From the NCBI GenBank assembly GCA_021740625.1, contig JAIOZK010000018.1, forward strand, positions 1 to 64,000: DNA of 64,000 bases, given 5' to 3'. The notes under the pieces were generated by a model, which was given only the letters and a program-made list of their open reading frames with translations, was not told the DNA's origin and made no database searches. Both the position numbers and the translations under genes were made by a program. This DNA comes from Bacteroidales bacterium. GTDB lineage: Bacteria > Bacteroidota > Bacteroidia > Bacteroidales > JAIOZK01. Below, one piece after another: positions 44,545-53,197 of this stretch (its first letter is position 1; each line of letters begins with the position of its first letter).

Positions 44545-45426
44545 TTGAAAACCTACAGAACATTGACTTTTAAAAGCTTTTTGCAACAAATACAAATCCT
44601 GAGTCTCGATGTGGTGGCCGGTTCTTTTGCAAGCTTCATCATGGCATGGAAAATATTGAATATGCAGGCACCTGCTATCCTATTCATCATCATCCCGCTA
44701 TGTGTGTGGATCGTTTACACAACGGACCATCTCATCGACGGGATCAAACTTAAAGAAAGTGCCATTGCTTTTCGGCATCGTTTTCATTACGCAAAACAAT
44801 TTCCCCTGATTGCTTTTGTTCTATTCCTTTGTTTTATGGCCCTGCTCTTAAGCTTTCTCTATTTGCCCCGGGAGATCCATTATTTCGGCTTGCTGATGGG
44901 TATGTTTATCATGCTTTACCTCTCCCTTGTTTATGTATACGGTAAAATGAAAAGGATTTTCATACCAAAAGAATTCGTCATCGCATTGGTATACACAGCG
45001 GGGATCTGGGGCGCTCCTGTCCTTTTATCGACACAAGTCTTAGGCAATGCAGAAATTATGATCATAGCAGAATTCCTGTTACTCGCATTCGGAAATACAA
45101 TATTGCTTTCATATTTCGAATACAAGCAGGATTCGGATAGTGGACAGGTTTCATTCAGTATTCAATATGGATTGGGATTTACCAGGATATTCCTGATAAC
45201 ACTTTTCGTCCTTCTCATAGCACTTGGCACGATCGGGGTGCTTTTATTCGATCAAAAATTAATATCGCTCGCCTTCCTTATCTTTTCTGTTATGGCAGCA
45301 ATAATGCTATGGATGATCCTTCATCCAGCTTCGTTTTATAAGCATAAAATGTACAAATGGCTGATCGAATCCGTGTTTCTGTTACCTGCACTGATCCTGC
45401 TGGATGGCAAAATGATTTCAATTTAG
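44545..45426 (+). CDS. UbiA-like prenyltransferase-fold membrane protein of unknown function
   Basis: 293 residues (TTG start) with about nine helices. Two polar motifs sit where UbiA enzymes carry Asp-rich motifs: YTTDHLIDGIKLKES (about 57-71) and YFEYKQDSDSGQVSF (about 189-203). Both are only partly like NDxxDxxxD and DxxxD, so it is a divergent UbiA relative. It lies between ccsBA and an FKBP gene, inside the cytochrome island, which suggests a link to heme or quinone biology (inference). CtaB at 51849 is the island's regular UbiA-type heme enzyme. Confidence 0.6.
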   Translation: MKTYRTLTFKSFLQQIQILSLDVVAGSFASFIMAWKILNMQAPAILFIIIPLCVWIVYTTDHLIDGIKLKESAIAFRHRFHYAKQFPLIAFVLFLCFMALLLSFLYLPREIHYFGLLMGMFIMLYLSLVYVYGKMKRIFIPKEFVIALVYTAGIWGAPVLLSTQVLGNAEIMIIAEFLLLAFGNTILLSYFEYKQDSDSGQVSFSIQYGLGFTRIFLITLFVLLIALGTIGVLLFDQKLISLAFLIFSVMAAIMLWMILHPASFYKHKMYKWLIESVFLLPALILLDGKMISI

Positions 45427-45444
45427 TTCCTTATTTTTATTTGT

Positions 45445-45480
45445 ATTTAATCTAAATTATAATTAAAATTTCTACATTTG
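45445..45480 (+). promoter_or_regulatory. Promoter region with ATTTA/TAAAT element before the FKBP gene
   Basis: TACATTTG (45473-45480) is an exact -7 element 18 bases before the ATG. No TTG is at -33; instead that place is taken by ATTTAATCTAAAT (45445-45457), a compact palindrome. Confidence 0.45.
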
Positions 45481-45498
45481 TAGACCCTAATAATTAAA

Positions 45499-46128
45499 AT
45501 GAGAACCAGAATGAAAGTAGATAATTATACAGTAGCAAGCATAGCATACGAATTAAAAGATAATCGCACAGGCCAGATGATTGAAATGATCAATCCCGAT
45601 CAGCCCCAGGAATTTTTGTTCGGGGCCGGGCTTCTGATCGATGGTTTCGAAAACAACCTCAAGGGACTGGAATCCAACTCCGATTTCAGCTTTGTGATCG
45701 AAGCATCAGAAGCATATGGCGAACGTGATGAAAATGCACTGATCGAAATACCCAAAGACACTTTTGAAGTAGACGGGAAAATAGATGATTCGGTCATTGA
45801 AATCGGAAACCAGATTCCCATGCGGGATAATTACGGTAACAAACATCTTGGAATAGTGGTCGATCATAGAGGCGAGCAGATACTGATGGATTTTAATCAC
45901 CCCCTGGCAGGAAGAGAGTTGAAATTCTCAGGGAAGATCCTTTCCGTTAGAGAGGCCACACAACAGGAAATCGAAGGCAGCAGTGGTTGTGCATGTGGTG
46001 GCTCCTGCGGTTGCGGAGATCATGATCATAAGCACGAACATACCTGGGACGAAACGGAAAACTGCCAGGTTTGTGGAAATCCGCCCGAAATGCAGGGACA
46101 AGGAATTGGTGATTGCAAATGCTCATAA
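45499..46128 (+). CDS. FKBP-type peptidyl-prolyl isomerase, SlyD-like, with Cys/His-rich metal-binding tail
   Basis: 209 residues. FKBP part: YTVASIAYELKDNRTGQ at the start, FLFGAGLLIDGFENNLKGLESN, an insert-in-flap region, then FNHPLAGRELKFSGKILSVREAT, as in SlyD. The C-terminal ~55 residues hold a run of Cys and His (CACGGSCGCGDHDHKHEH, later CQVCGNP and CKCS), suited to bind nickel, copper or zinc. SlyD-type proteins fold clients and hand over metal. In this place, ahead of cytochrome and SCO genes, a role in copper or heme protein assembly is plausible but unproven. Confidence 0.85.
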   Translation: MRTRMKVDNYTVASIAYELKDNRTGQMIEMINPDQPQEFLFGAGLLIDGFENNLKGLESNSDFSFVIEASEAYGERDENALIEIPKDTFEVDGKIDDSVIEIGNQIPMRDNYGNKHLGIVVDHRGEQILMDFNHPLAGRELKFSGKILSVREATQQEIEGSSGCACGGSCGCGDHDHKHEHTWDETENCQVCGNPPEMQGQGIGDCKCS

Positions 46129-46177
46129 ACCAATGCAATTTGTATATTTATACGATAATCTTTAAAACCAAATTGAC

Positions 46178-46612
46178 ATGAAATTATTAACAGGATTAAT
46201 TACAGGAATAACGATTGTAGCCGCAATGGTCTTTCTCCAGGCTTTTGAGCTTCCTGAGAAAAAAAATAATAATCTCTCACAGGATACAGAATTTACCGAA
46301 GGCAAGAAGATCTACGAGGAAAAATGCGTGGTTTGTCATCAGGCCAATGGAGAAGGCATCAAAGGAGCCTTTCCCCCGCTGGCAAATTCGGATTATTTGC
46401 TGGCTGATAAAAAACGGGCGGTTGAACAGGTGCTGAACGGTTCCAATGAAGAAATGGTGGTGAACGGTGTAACATACAGAACCCCCATGCCACCACAGGT
46501 CGACAGCCATGAAGATGCAGTTGCCGTCATCAATTATGTGCTGAATGCCTGGGGAAACGATGGTGGTACCTTAACACTTGAAGAGGTGCAGGATATCGAA
46601 ATAATACGCTAA
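46178..46612 (+). CDS. Monoheme cytochrome c (class I)
   Basis: 144 residues. An N-terminal signal anchor (ITGITIVAAMVFLQAFEL) precedes one heme site, CVVCH at 50-54, in the context EGKKIYEEKCVVCHQANGEGIKGAFPPLA, and a later PMPPQ holding the likely axial Met. It is a periplasmic or membrane-anchored electron carrier, and could link ACIII with the caa3 oxidase, although both already carry their own cytochrome c domains. It is 4 bases ahead of the DUF4920 gene. Confidence 0.9.
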   Translation: MKLLTGLITGITIVAAMVFLQAFELPEKKNNNLSQDTEFTEGKKIYEEKCVVCHQANGEGIKGAFPPLANSDYLLADKKRAVEQVLNGSNEEMVVNGVTYRTPMPPQVDSHEDAVAVINYVLNAWGNDGGTLTLEEVQDIEIIR

Positions 46613-46616
46613 TAAT

Positions 46617-47120
46617 ATGAAGAACATTATTTTATTGATCTTGCTGTTGGGGTTTGTTGCTGCTTGCAACCAGGCTCCAAAAGAAAAAGATAATGCGAAA
46701 ATTGCAACTGAGGAGAAAAAAGTTAAGGGTTCCTACGGGGAGTTGATCACGACTGACCATGCAGTTCCGGTCGCTGAATTGAAAACTCTGATGAAAGATA
46801 CAGATTCATTGCCAATCAAATTAAAGGGCGAGATCGTCGCCAACTGTCAGAATTCAGGATGCTGGATGGATCTGAAAATCGATGAAAAAGATGAGCTGAA
46901 AGTCACCTTTAAAGATTATGCCTTCTTCATTCCACTTGATTCAAAAGGTAAAATTGCTTACATCGAAGGTTTTGCGAAAAAGGAAATCATACCTGTTGAA
47001 AAGCTTAGGCATTATGCCATGGATGAGGGAAAACCAAAATCGGAAATCGAAAAAATCACTGAGCCCAAAATGGCATATACCTTCGAAGCCTCAGGTGTAC
47101 TGCTGAAAGATAAAAAATAA
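46617..47120 (+). CDS. DUF4920 family lipoprotein
   Basis: 167 residues. A lipobox VAAC (Cys near 17) marks it as a lipoprotein. The mature part is DUF4920, with the conserved NCQNSGCWMDLKID, in which two Cys and a Met could hold a metal ion, and KDYAFFIPLD after it. The family has no proven role. Its neighbours are a cytochrome c (4 bases upstream) and SCO, a copper chaperone (downstream), so copper handling for the oxidase is a reasonable guess. Confidence 0.85.
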   Translation: MKNIILLILLLGFVAACNQAPKEKDNAKIATEEKKVKGSYGELITTDHAVPVAELKTLMKDTDSLPIKLKGEIVANCQNSGCWMDLKIDEKDELKVTFKDYAFFIPLDSKGKIAYIEGFAKKEIIPVEKLRHYAMDEGKPKSEIEKITEPKMAYTFEASGVLLKDKK

Positions 47121-47246
47121 ACAACAAGTCATCGCAGGAGTGAACTTTTGAACACTGATAATTGTTTTCTTCTGCGATCAAAATATTTAAAAAACATTAT
47201 ATTGCAGATCAATTGAGAACGTCTTAAAAGTATTCATTGCTATTTT

Positions 47247-47317
47247 GGTCACCTCGAGCATAGTCGAGCTGGACTAATAATCAGTCGCCATTGGACTTCG
47301 ACTACGCGCAGCCTGAC
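47247..47317. repeat. Dispersed intergenic repeat (CTTCGAC/GTCGAG type)
   Basis: GGTCACCTCGAGCATAGTC at one end and CTTCGACTACGCGCAGCCTG at the other. It is of the same kind as 63229-63308. The surrounding 303-base gap 47121-47423 holds only this and the dyad at 47370. Confidence 0.5.
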
Positions 47318-47369
47318 GAAAAATCATACTTTTTTGACAATGTATAACATCACACAGTATTTGGATATT

Positions 47370-47388
47370 ATTTAAATTAATTCTAAAT
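47370..47388. promoter_or_regulatory. Palindromic AT-rich element ahead of the SCO-cox operon
   Basis: ATTTAAATTAATTCTAAAT: the same arms and spacing as the element at 41245-41263, 35 bases before the SCO ATG. Confidence 0.45.
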
Positions 47389-47423
47389 TAGCAAACTAAA
47401 AGCATCAAAGCATATATTAAAAA

Positions 47424-48233
47424 ATGTCACTGAATATCAACAAATTAACAATAGGGAATTTTTTTATTTTCATCATCGTTTTCATCTTATTTGGAATTAG
47501 CCTCCATGCCCAGGAAGACCCTCCCAAACAGGAAGAGCTGGGAATATATGAACAACTGGATGAATATATCCCCGAAGATCTCACATTTGTGAACCAGGAT
47601 TATGATACGGTAAACCTGAAAGCGGTCATCGACAAGCCAACAGTTCTGGTATTGGTTTATTACGAATGTCCCGGAATTTGCAGTCCTTTGCTGGAAGGGG
47701 TGGCCGAAGTTGTTTCACGAACGGATATGGAACTGGGGAAGGATTACCAGGTATTTACCGTTAGCTTCAATCCTGCTGAAACACCGCGACTGGCAGGTGA
47801 TAAAAAAAAGAATTATGCGAAACTTGTAAAAAACAAGGATGTGAGCGAAGGCTGGTCTTATTTTGTCGGCGACAGTGCCAGCATAGACCAACTATTGAAC
47901 GGTGTGGGATTCAAGGTAAAAAAAGTTGGCAAAGACTGGATACATCCCACTGCATTGATCGTATTAAGTCCGGATGGAAAGATCACAAGATATTTGCACG
48001 GATTGGAGTTTTTACCATTTGACCTTAAAATGGCTGTAGCCGAAGCACAAAAAGGGAAATCCGGTCCCACCATCAACAAAGTACTGAGATATTGTTTCAG
48101 TTATGACCCTGAAGGTAAGACCTATGTTTTTAACATTACAAAGATTACAGGTACCATCATTTTGTCATTGGCTGCTATTTTGTTGCTGGTATTGATTTTT
48201 AAGAAACGTAAAAAACAAACGAAACAAAGTTAA
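47424..48233 (+). CDS. SCO1/SenC family copper chaperone
   Basis: 269 residues. Signal sequence near the start, then a thioredoxin-like domain with the copper-binding VYYECPGICSPLL (CxxxC at about 82-86) and the distal His in LRYLHGLEFLPFD-like RYLHGLEF. A C-terminal membrane helix (GTIILSLAAILLLVLIF) is added. SCO proteins deliver copper to the CuA site of cytochrome oxidase subunit II, encoded downstream. The cox subunit I gene starts 3 bases after its stop. Confidence 0.93.
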   Translation: MSLNINKLTIGNFFIFIIVFILFGISLHAQEDPPKQEELGIYEQLDEYIPEDLTFVNQDYDTVNLKAVIDKPTVLVLVYYECPGICSPLLEGVAEVVSRTDMELGKDYQVFTVSFNPAETPRLAGDKKKNYAKLVKNKDVSEGWSYFVGDSASIDQLLNGVGFKVKKVGKDWIHPTALIVLSPDGKITRYLHGLEFLPFDLKMAVAEAQKGKSGPTINKVLRYCFSYDPEGKTYVFNITKITGTIILSLAAILLLVLIFKKRKKQTKQS

Positions 48234-48236
48234 TCC

Positions 48237-49865
48237 ATGTCAGATACATCCAATAACTATGTAAATTTTTTCCAGGCCAAAAAAGGTATTAAGTCCTGGA
48301 TTTTTACTTTAGATCATAAGCGTATCGCTTTATTGTATTTGTATGCAGTCATGTCATTTTTCCTGGTTGGGGTGTTGCTCGGTTTGTTGATGCGACTGGA
48401 ACTGATCGCGCCCGGAGAGACCATCATGAAAGCAACAATGTACAATCAAACATTCACCCTGCACGGGGTGATCATGATCTTTTTGTTCATCATTCCATCC
48501 GTGCCCGCAATATTCGGGAACTTCTTTCTTCCGATTATGATCGGTACGGATGATGTGGCTTTTCCCAGGCTCAACCTCTTATCGTGGTGGCTTTACATTG
48601 CAGGCGCCACATTGGCGCTTTTAACACTTGTTGTCGGGGAAGGACCGGCCGATACAGGATGGACCTTTTACGCACCTTACAGCGTTCAAACCGGAACCAA
48701 CGTAACCATGGCGGTCATGGCAGCATTCATTCTCGGTTTTTCTTCCATTCTTACAGGGCTAAACTTCATCGTAACCATTCATCGTCTGAGAACGCCCAAA
48801 ATGAAATGGTTCAACATGCCACTTTTCACCTGGGCACTCTACGCGACATCCTGGATACAATTGCTGGCGACTCCTGTGATCGGCATTACCTTGCTGATGA
48901 TCGTTGCCGAAAGAGTTTTCGGCGTGGGTTTGTTCGACCCGGCCATTGGCGGTGACCCCATTTTATACCAGCATCTGTTTTGGATCTATTCCCATCCGGC
49001 CGTTTATATCATGATCCTGCCGGCCATGGGCATTATTTCCGAGATCATTCCAACTGCAGCCCACAGAACGATTTTTGGATACAAGGCAATAGCCATTTCA
49101 TCACTTGCAATTGCTTTTGTCGGCTACTTTGTCTGGGGGCATCATATGTTCACCTCCGGAATGAGCGGCCCGGCGCGGATCATTTTTTCCATCCTGACCT
49201 TCCTGGTTGCCATCCCTTCGGCTATCAAAGTTTTCAACTGGACGGCCACACTGTATAAAGGATCTATTGAGATAAATACCCCCCTGCTGTATACGCTGGC
49301 GTTTATTTTCCAGTTTTCAGTGGGTGGCCTGACAGGCCTTGTGGTGGGTGCCCTTGCAGCAGATGTGCATATCCACGATACCTATTTCGTTGTGGGACAT
49401 TTTCACTACGTAATGTTCGGCGGCACCGGTTTTGCCATGTTCGGAGCCCTTCATTACTGGTTCCCCAAGATCTGGGGCAAAATGTACAATACACTGGTTG
49501 CCAAGGTTGGATTCACAATTCTCTTCATTGGATTCAATGTTTTGTATTTTCCCATGTTTGTGCTGGGATTGCTTGGAATGCCAAGAAGATATTATGACTA
49601 CCTGCCCGAATTTACCTTGTGGAATCAGGTTTCCACTGTGGGTTCCTGGATCCTTGCCACCGGACTGATCATTGTGATCATAAACCTGATCAATGCTTAC
49701 CGAAAAGGAGCCAAAGCACCTGTCAATCCCTGGGGTGGAGTTACACTTGAATGGCAGGTCAAATCTCCTCCTCCATTGCATAATTTTGACAGGATGCCGA
49801 TCGTATCGGAAGACGGCCCATATGATTTCAGCGAAGAATACAAGCAAAAAATAAAACAAGCATGA
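48237..49865 (+). CDS. ctaD: Cytochrome c oxidase subunit I (heme-copper oxidase, A2 type)
   Basis: 542 residues, about twelve helices. Copper and heme ligands are all there: [10 protein letters not shown] (heme a His), [13 protein letters not shown] (CuB His cross-linked to Tyr, about 252), [11 protein letters not shown] (CuB His pair, about 301) and [17 protein letters not shown] (hemes a3 and a, about 379-391). The helix VI motif is YSHPAVY, without the Glu of A1 enzymes, which marks the A2 type. It reduces oxygen to water while pumping protons. It overlaps coxIII by 4 bases. Confidence 0.97.
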   Translation: MSDTSNNYVNFFQAKKGIKSWIFTLDHKRIALLYLYAVMSFFLVGVLLGLLMRLELIAPGETIMKATMYNQTFTLHGVIMIFLFIIPSVPAIFGNFFLPIMIGTDDVAFPRLNLLSWWLYIAGATLALLTLVVGEGPADTGWTFYAPYSVQTGTNVTMAVMAAFILGFSSILTGLNFIVTIHRLRTPKMKWFNMPLFTWALYATSWIQLLATPVIGITLLMIVAERVFGVGLFDPAIGGDPILYQHLFWIYSHPAVYIMILPAMGIISEIIPTAAHRTIFGYKAIAISSLAIAFVGYFVWGHHMFTSGMSGPARIIFSILTFLVAIPSAIKVFNWTATLYKGSIEINTPLLYTLAFIFQFSVGGLTGLVVGALAADVHIHDTYFVVGHFHYVMFGGTGFAMFGALHYWFPKIWGKMYNTLVAKVGFTILFIGFNVLYFPMFVLGLLGMPRRYYDYLPEFTLWNQVSTVGSWILATGLIIVIINLINAYRKGAKAPVNPWGGVTLEWQVKSPPPLHNFDRMPIVSEDGPYDFSEEYKQKIKQA

Positions 49866-50485
49866 TGGAACATTTCGTATTGCCAAACTCTGGACATGTC
49901 AGGGATGCCGAATCAAATAAGCTGGGCATGTGGCTTTTCCTCTTTACGGAACTGCTGTTGTTCGGAGGGCTCTTTATCGTTTACCTTGTATACAGGGCCC
50001 TGAACCCTGACGCCTTTCTGCTGGCTTCATTCGAATTGAGCATCCCCATGGGAACCATTAACACGGTGGTGCTGCTCACCAGCAGTATGACCATCGCTAT
50101 GTCAATTACTGCATTACAGAAAGGAAAAAAAGAACTGGCACTTTATCTGATGATGGCAACGGTAGCCGCTGCCCTGATCTTTATGGTGATCAAGTTTTTC
50201 GAATGGAATGCCAAGATCCACCACGGTTTGTTTCCGGGTATGGAAACATACAGTTCCCTGCCAGCCGGGGAGAGCCTTTTTTTCTTTCTCTATTTTTTCA
50301 TGACCGGACTACACGCCCTTCACGTAATCATCGGTGCAATTTTTATTGCAGTTGTAATTGCCAAAGTCGGGAGCGACAAGGTGACCGGAGAAAGGATTTC
50401 TTTGCTCGAAAACAGCGGACTTTACTGGCACCTTGTCGACGTTATCTGGATTTATCTGTTCCCATTGTTTTACTTAATCCATTAA
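49862..50485 (+). CDS. ctaE: Cytochrome c oxidase subunit III
   Basis: 207 residues, five helices, the short bacterial form. Motifs [48 protein letters not shown] and [24 protein letters not shown] are typical of subunit III. It stabilises the oxygen-reducing core. The gene overlaps subunit I by 4 bases and precedes subunit IV by 3. Confidence 0.95.
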   Translation: MMEHFVLPNSGHVRDAESNKLGMWLFLFTELLLFGGLFIVYLVYRALNPDAFLLASFELSIPMGTINTVVLLTSSMTIAMSITALQKGKKELALYLMMATVAAALIFMVIKFFEWNAKIHHGLFPGMETYSSLPAGESLFFFLYFFMTGLHALHVIIGAIFIAVVIAKVGSDKVTGERISLLENSGLYWHLVDVIWIYLFPLFYLIH

Positions 50486-50488
50486 ATC

Positions 50489-50782
50489 ATGAAAGAAAAC
50501 GAAATTCAACATATTACAAGTTTCAGGGAACATTTCAGCACCTATGTTTCCCTGGTCATTTTAACCATCATGACTGTAGCAGTTTCAGTATTCGGAGCCG
50601 ATCTCCTGAGCCTGACCGTTCTGACTGCCATGGCAATTGCTACTACCAAAGCAGTTGTGGTAGGTTATTATTTCATGCACCTGAAATATGATCCCATGAT
50701 TTACCGCCTGCTTGTTGGTATTGTCATGTTATTATTTGTCGTATTCATGATACTTACAATTTTCGATTACGTATTTAGATAA
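50489..50782 (+). CDS. Cytochrome c oxidase subunit IV (prokaryotic type)
   Basis: 97 residues with three helices: STYVSLVILTIMTVAVSVFG, VLTAMAIATTKAVVVGYYFMHLKYDP and LVGIVMLLFVVFMILTIFDY. The segment ATTKAVVVGYYFMHLKYDP is the mark of the COX4_pro family. It is a small accessory subunit. It sits tightly between subunits III and II. Confidence 0.93.
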   Translation: MKENEIQHITSFREHFSTYVSLVILTIMTVAVSVFGADLLSLTVLTAMAIATTKAVVVGYYFMHLKYDPMIYRLLVGIVMLLFVVFMILTIFDYVFR

Positions 50783-50794
50783 AAATATTGAGCA

Positions 50795-51709
50795 ATGAAT
50801 TCAGGAGCATCAAGTTTTGTAGAAGGCGTTGATTTATCATTTTATATCATCCTGGGGATATCCGCTTTTTTCCTTGTCGGGATCACATTTGCCATGATCT
50901 TTTTTGTGATCAAATACCGCAGGTCGAAGAATCCAAAAGCCTCAAATATCAAAGGGAGCAACACACTTGAGATCGTGTGGACCGTCATTCCCACCATCTT
51001 GGTACTGATCATGTTTTATTATGGTTGGCTGGGATTCAAACCCATGCGTGAAAAACCCGACAATGCCATGACGATCAAGGCACATGCCCAGATGTGGAGC
51101 TGGTCTTTTGAATACGAAGACGGTAGAAGAAACCAGGAACTTGTCGTACCCATCAACAAACCCATTATCTTAGAACTGATTTCTCATGATGTATTGCACA
51201 GCCTCTATATTCCCGCCTTCAGAATAAAAGAAGATATGATCCCGGGGAAAAAAGACAACTGGATGTGGTTCAAAGCCCAGGAAGAAGGTGAATATGATAT
51301 ACTGTGTGCAGAATATTGCGGAGAAAGACATTCTTATATGTTATCAAAAGTAAGGGTTTTACCGGAAGATGAATATAAAACCTGGTACAGGGAAAAACTA
51401 GGAAAATCCGATGATCCTCCAGGTTTGCAGATCCTGAAGCAGAACGCATGCATCAGTTGCCACTCAATGGATGGATCTGAGATCGTAGGCCCTACCTTCA
51501 AAGGGATCTGGGGAAGGAAAGAAATGGTAACAACAGATGGGAAAAAACGGGAGATCACCGTCGACAGGGATTATATTATAAAATCCATTTACCAGCCCAA
51601 TGCCGATGTGGTGGAAGGTTTCAATTCCGGGCAAATGATCTCTTATGAAAGCACGATCTCCGAAGAACAGATCGACCAGATCATTGAATACTTAAAGACA
51701 TTGGAATAG
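50795..51709 (+). CDS. ctaC: Cytochrome c oxidase subunit II with C-terminal cytochrome c domain (caa3 type)
   Basis: 304 residues: two membrane helices, a cupredoxin domain with CuA ligands (HDVLHSLYIPAFRIKED; CAEYCGERHSYM at about 170), then a fused cytochrome c domain with CISCH near residue 218 and a later Met. The fused heme makes this a caa3 oxidase that takes electrons directly from ACIII or a soluble cytochrome c. The gene comes last in the order I-III-IV-II, where many relatives have II first. Confidence 0.95.
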   Translation: MNSGASSFVEGVDLSFYIILGISAFFLVGITFAMIFFVIKYRRSKNPKASNIKGSNTLEIVWTVIPTILVLIMFYYGWLGFKPMREKPDNAMTIKAHAQMWSWSFEYEDGRRNQELVVPINKPIILELISHDVLHSLYIPAFRIKEDMIPGKKDNWMWFKAQEEGEYDILCAEYCGERHSYMLSKVRVLPEDEYKTWYREKLGKSDDPPGLQILKQNACISCHSMDGSEIVGPTFKGIWGRKEMVTTDGKKREITVDRDYIIKSIYQPNADVVEGFNSGQMISYESTISEEQIDQIIEYLKTLE

Positions 51710-51848
51710 GAAGGAAAAAGGAAAAAAGGGAAGAAGTATTAACAAACATTTCAAATAACATCAGGAATCGAAGTGTGAAATGTTTTTACCAGGTCTTTTT
51801 TTTATTATTGATTGAATGAGGATTGAATGACAACTGAATAACAAGCAA

Positions 51849-52709
51849 ATGATAAAGTACCTGAGACTCATCGCAGAACTGGGCAAAATGAAGATTACTT
51901 TTGCCGTATCGCTCACAACCATTGCGGGTTATGTGTTGGCCAATGATGGTTTTGATACGGGGCTCATCCTGCCGACACTGGGTATTTTTCTACTGGCCTG
52001 TGGTTCATCTGCTTTGAACCACTACCAGGAGCGGGACAAAGATGCCATGATGGAAAGAACCAAGGACAGACCCATTCCTTCCGGGAAAATTTCCCCCTCG
52101 GGTGCAATGATCATTGCCATCCTTTTTATCGTTTCAGGCGCTTATCTCTTATACTTCGGGTCTGGTTTCCTGGCCATGCAACTGGGTTTGCTGGCACTGA
52201 TCTGGTACAATGCCATCTATACTCCATTAAAAAGAAAGACAGCATTTGCAGTTGTTCCGGGATCAATCATCGGTGCCATCCCGCCCGTGGTGGGATGGGT
52301 GGCAGCAGGTGGATCACTGACCAACCCACAGGTATTAATTCTGGCCTTCTTCTTTTTTATCTGGCAGGTTCCGCACTTCTGGCTCCTGCTCCTCAAGTAT
52401 GGCAAAGAATACGAACAAGCCGGGTTCCCCTCTCTTACCAGCATTTACACCGAAAACCAGATCAGGAACATCACTTTTATCTGGACATTGGCAACAGCCA
52501 TTGCATCCCTGATGATCGCAACCTTTGGTGTCATCGATTCCATCATTACAAAGATATTGTTGTTGCTGGCGGCCATCTGGCTGGTCATAGCATTTGCCGA
52601 TCTCATACTCAGGAAAAACCAGGCATTTAATCCTTTTAAGTATTTTATGAAGATCAATTACTTTGTACTGATGGTTTTGTTCCTGCTAACCCTTGATGTT
52701 TATCTGTAG
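51849..52709 (+). CDS. ctaB: Heme O synthase (protoheme IX farnesyltransferase)
   Basis: 286 residues, about nine helices, UbiA superfamily. The first Asp-rich motif reads NHYQERDKDAMMERTKDRP (about 56-75), with the family's RDxDxxMxRT arrangement; IWQVPHFWLLLLKYGKEYEQAGFPSL is the second conserved block. It attaches the farnesyl tail to heme b to make heme O, the precursor of heme A for the caa3 oxidase. The gene follows the oxidase by 139 bases. Confidence 0.95.
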   Translation: MIKYLRLIAELGKMKITFAVSLTTIAGYVLANDGFDTGLILPTLGIFLLACGSSALNHYQERDKDAMMERTKDRPIPSGKISPSGAMIIAILFIVSGAYLLYFGSGFLAMQLGLLALIWYNAIYTPLKRKTAFAVVPGSIIGAIPPVVGWVAAGGSLTNPQVLILAFFFFIWQVPHFWLLLLKYGKEYEQAGFPSLTSIYTENQIRNITFIWTLATAIASLMIATFGVIDSIITKILLLLAAIWLVIAFADLILRKNQAFNPFKYFMKINYFVLMVLFLLTLDVYL

Positions 52710-52713
52710 GCAT

Positions 52714-53094
52714 ATGATACAAATTGTTTCGTTGAACACAGAATGAAAAAAAGTAGGATACGCAAGAGCCATCCGGAATGGTGATTTGATTGAAGTTTCA
52801 GGCACCACGACAGTGGATGAGAAAGGCAATATCATCGGTAAAAATGATCCTTACGAGTAAACCAGGCATATTATCCTGAAAGCTGAAAAAGCCCTGAAAG
52901 TATTGGGAGCAGAACTGGAAGATGTGATCCGCACCCGCATGTTTGTTGCCAATATTTCCCACTGGGAAAAAATCGGTACAGACCATGGGGAATTTTTTCA
53001 TCATATCAAACCTGCAGCCACCATGCTTGAAGCACAGAAACTCATTCAGCCGGGGCTTCTGATTGAGATCGAATTTACCGACAAATTACATTGA
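52714..53094 (+). pseudogene. RidA (YjgF) family gene inactivated by two in-frame stops
   Basis: Read in a single frame from ATG 52714 to TGA 53092-53094 this is a 126-codon RidA-like gene. KVGYARAIRNGDLIEVSGTT, a break, then LKAEKALKVLGAELEDVIRTRMFV and GLLIEIEFTDKLH match the family. Two stops interrupt it: TGA at 52744-52746 (where relatives have Trp, TGG) and TAA at 52858-52860 (in DPYE-stop-TRHI, where relatives have Gln, CAA). There is no frameshift, so the loss is recent. RidA hydrolyses reactive enamines. It lies directly behind ctaB. Confidence 0.85.
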
Positions 53095-53137
53095 TTTTCT
53101 GCACTGATTTTGTTCAATCCTGCTCAGATCCGATTTT

Positions 53138-53170
53138 TTGTAAAACAAGCATGCGAGTTGCATACCTTTG
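53138..53170 (+). promoter_or_regulatory. Promoter of pruA
   Basis: TTG (53138-53140), 22-base spacer, TACCTTTG (53163-53170), exact -7. It overlaps an upstream in-frame start at 53168 and so supports the ATG at 53198. Confidence 0.65.
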
Positions 53171-53197
53171 CAATTCGAAATTAAAAATACTTATATT

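Noticed and set aside
52744-52860. Programmed stop-codon readthrough in the RidA gene
   Set aside because: Two different stop codons, no selenocysteine-type or readthrough context, and an ordinary family; decay is simpler.
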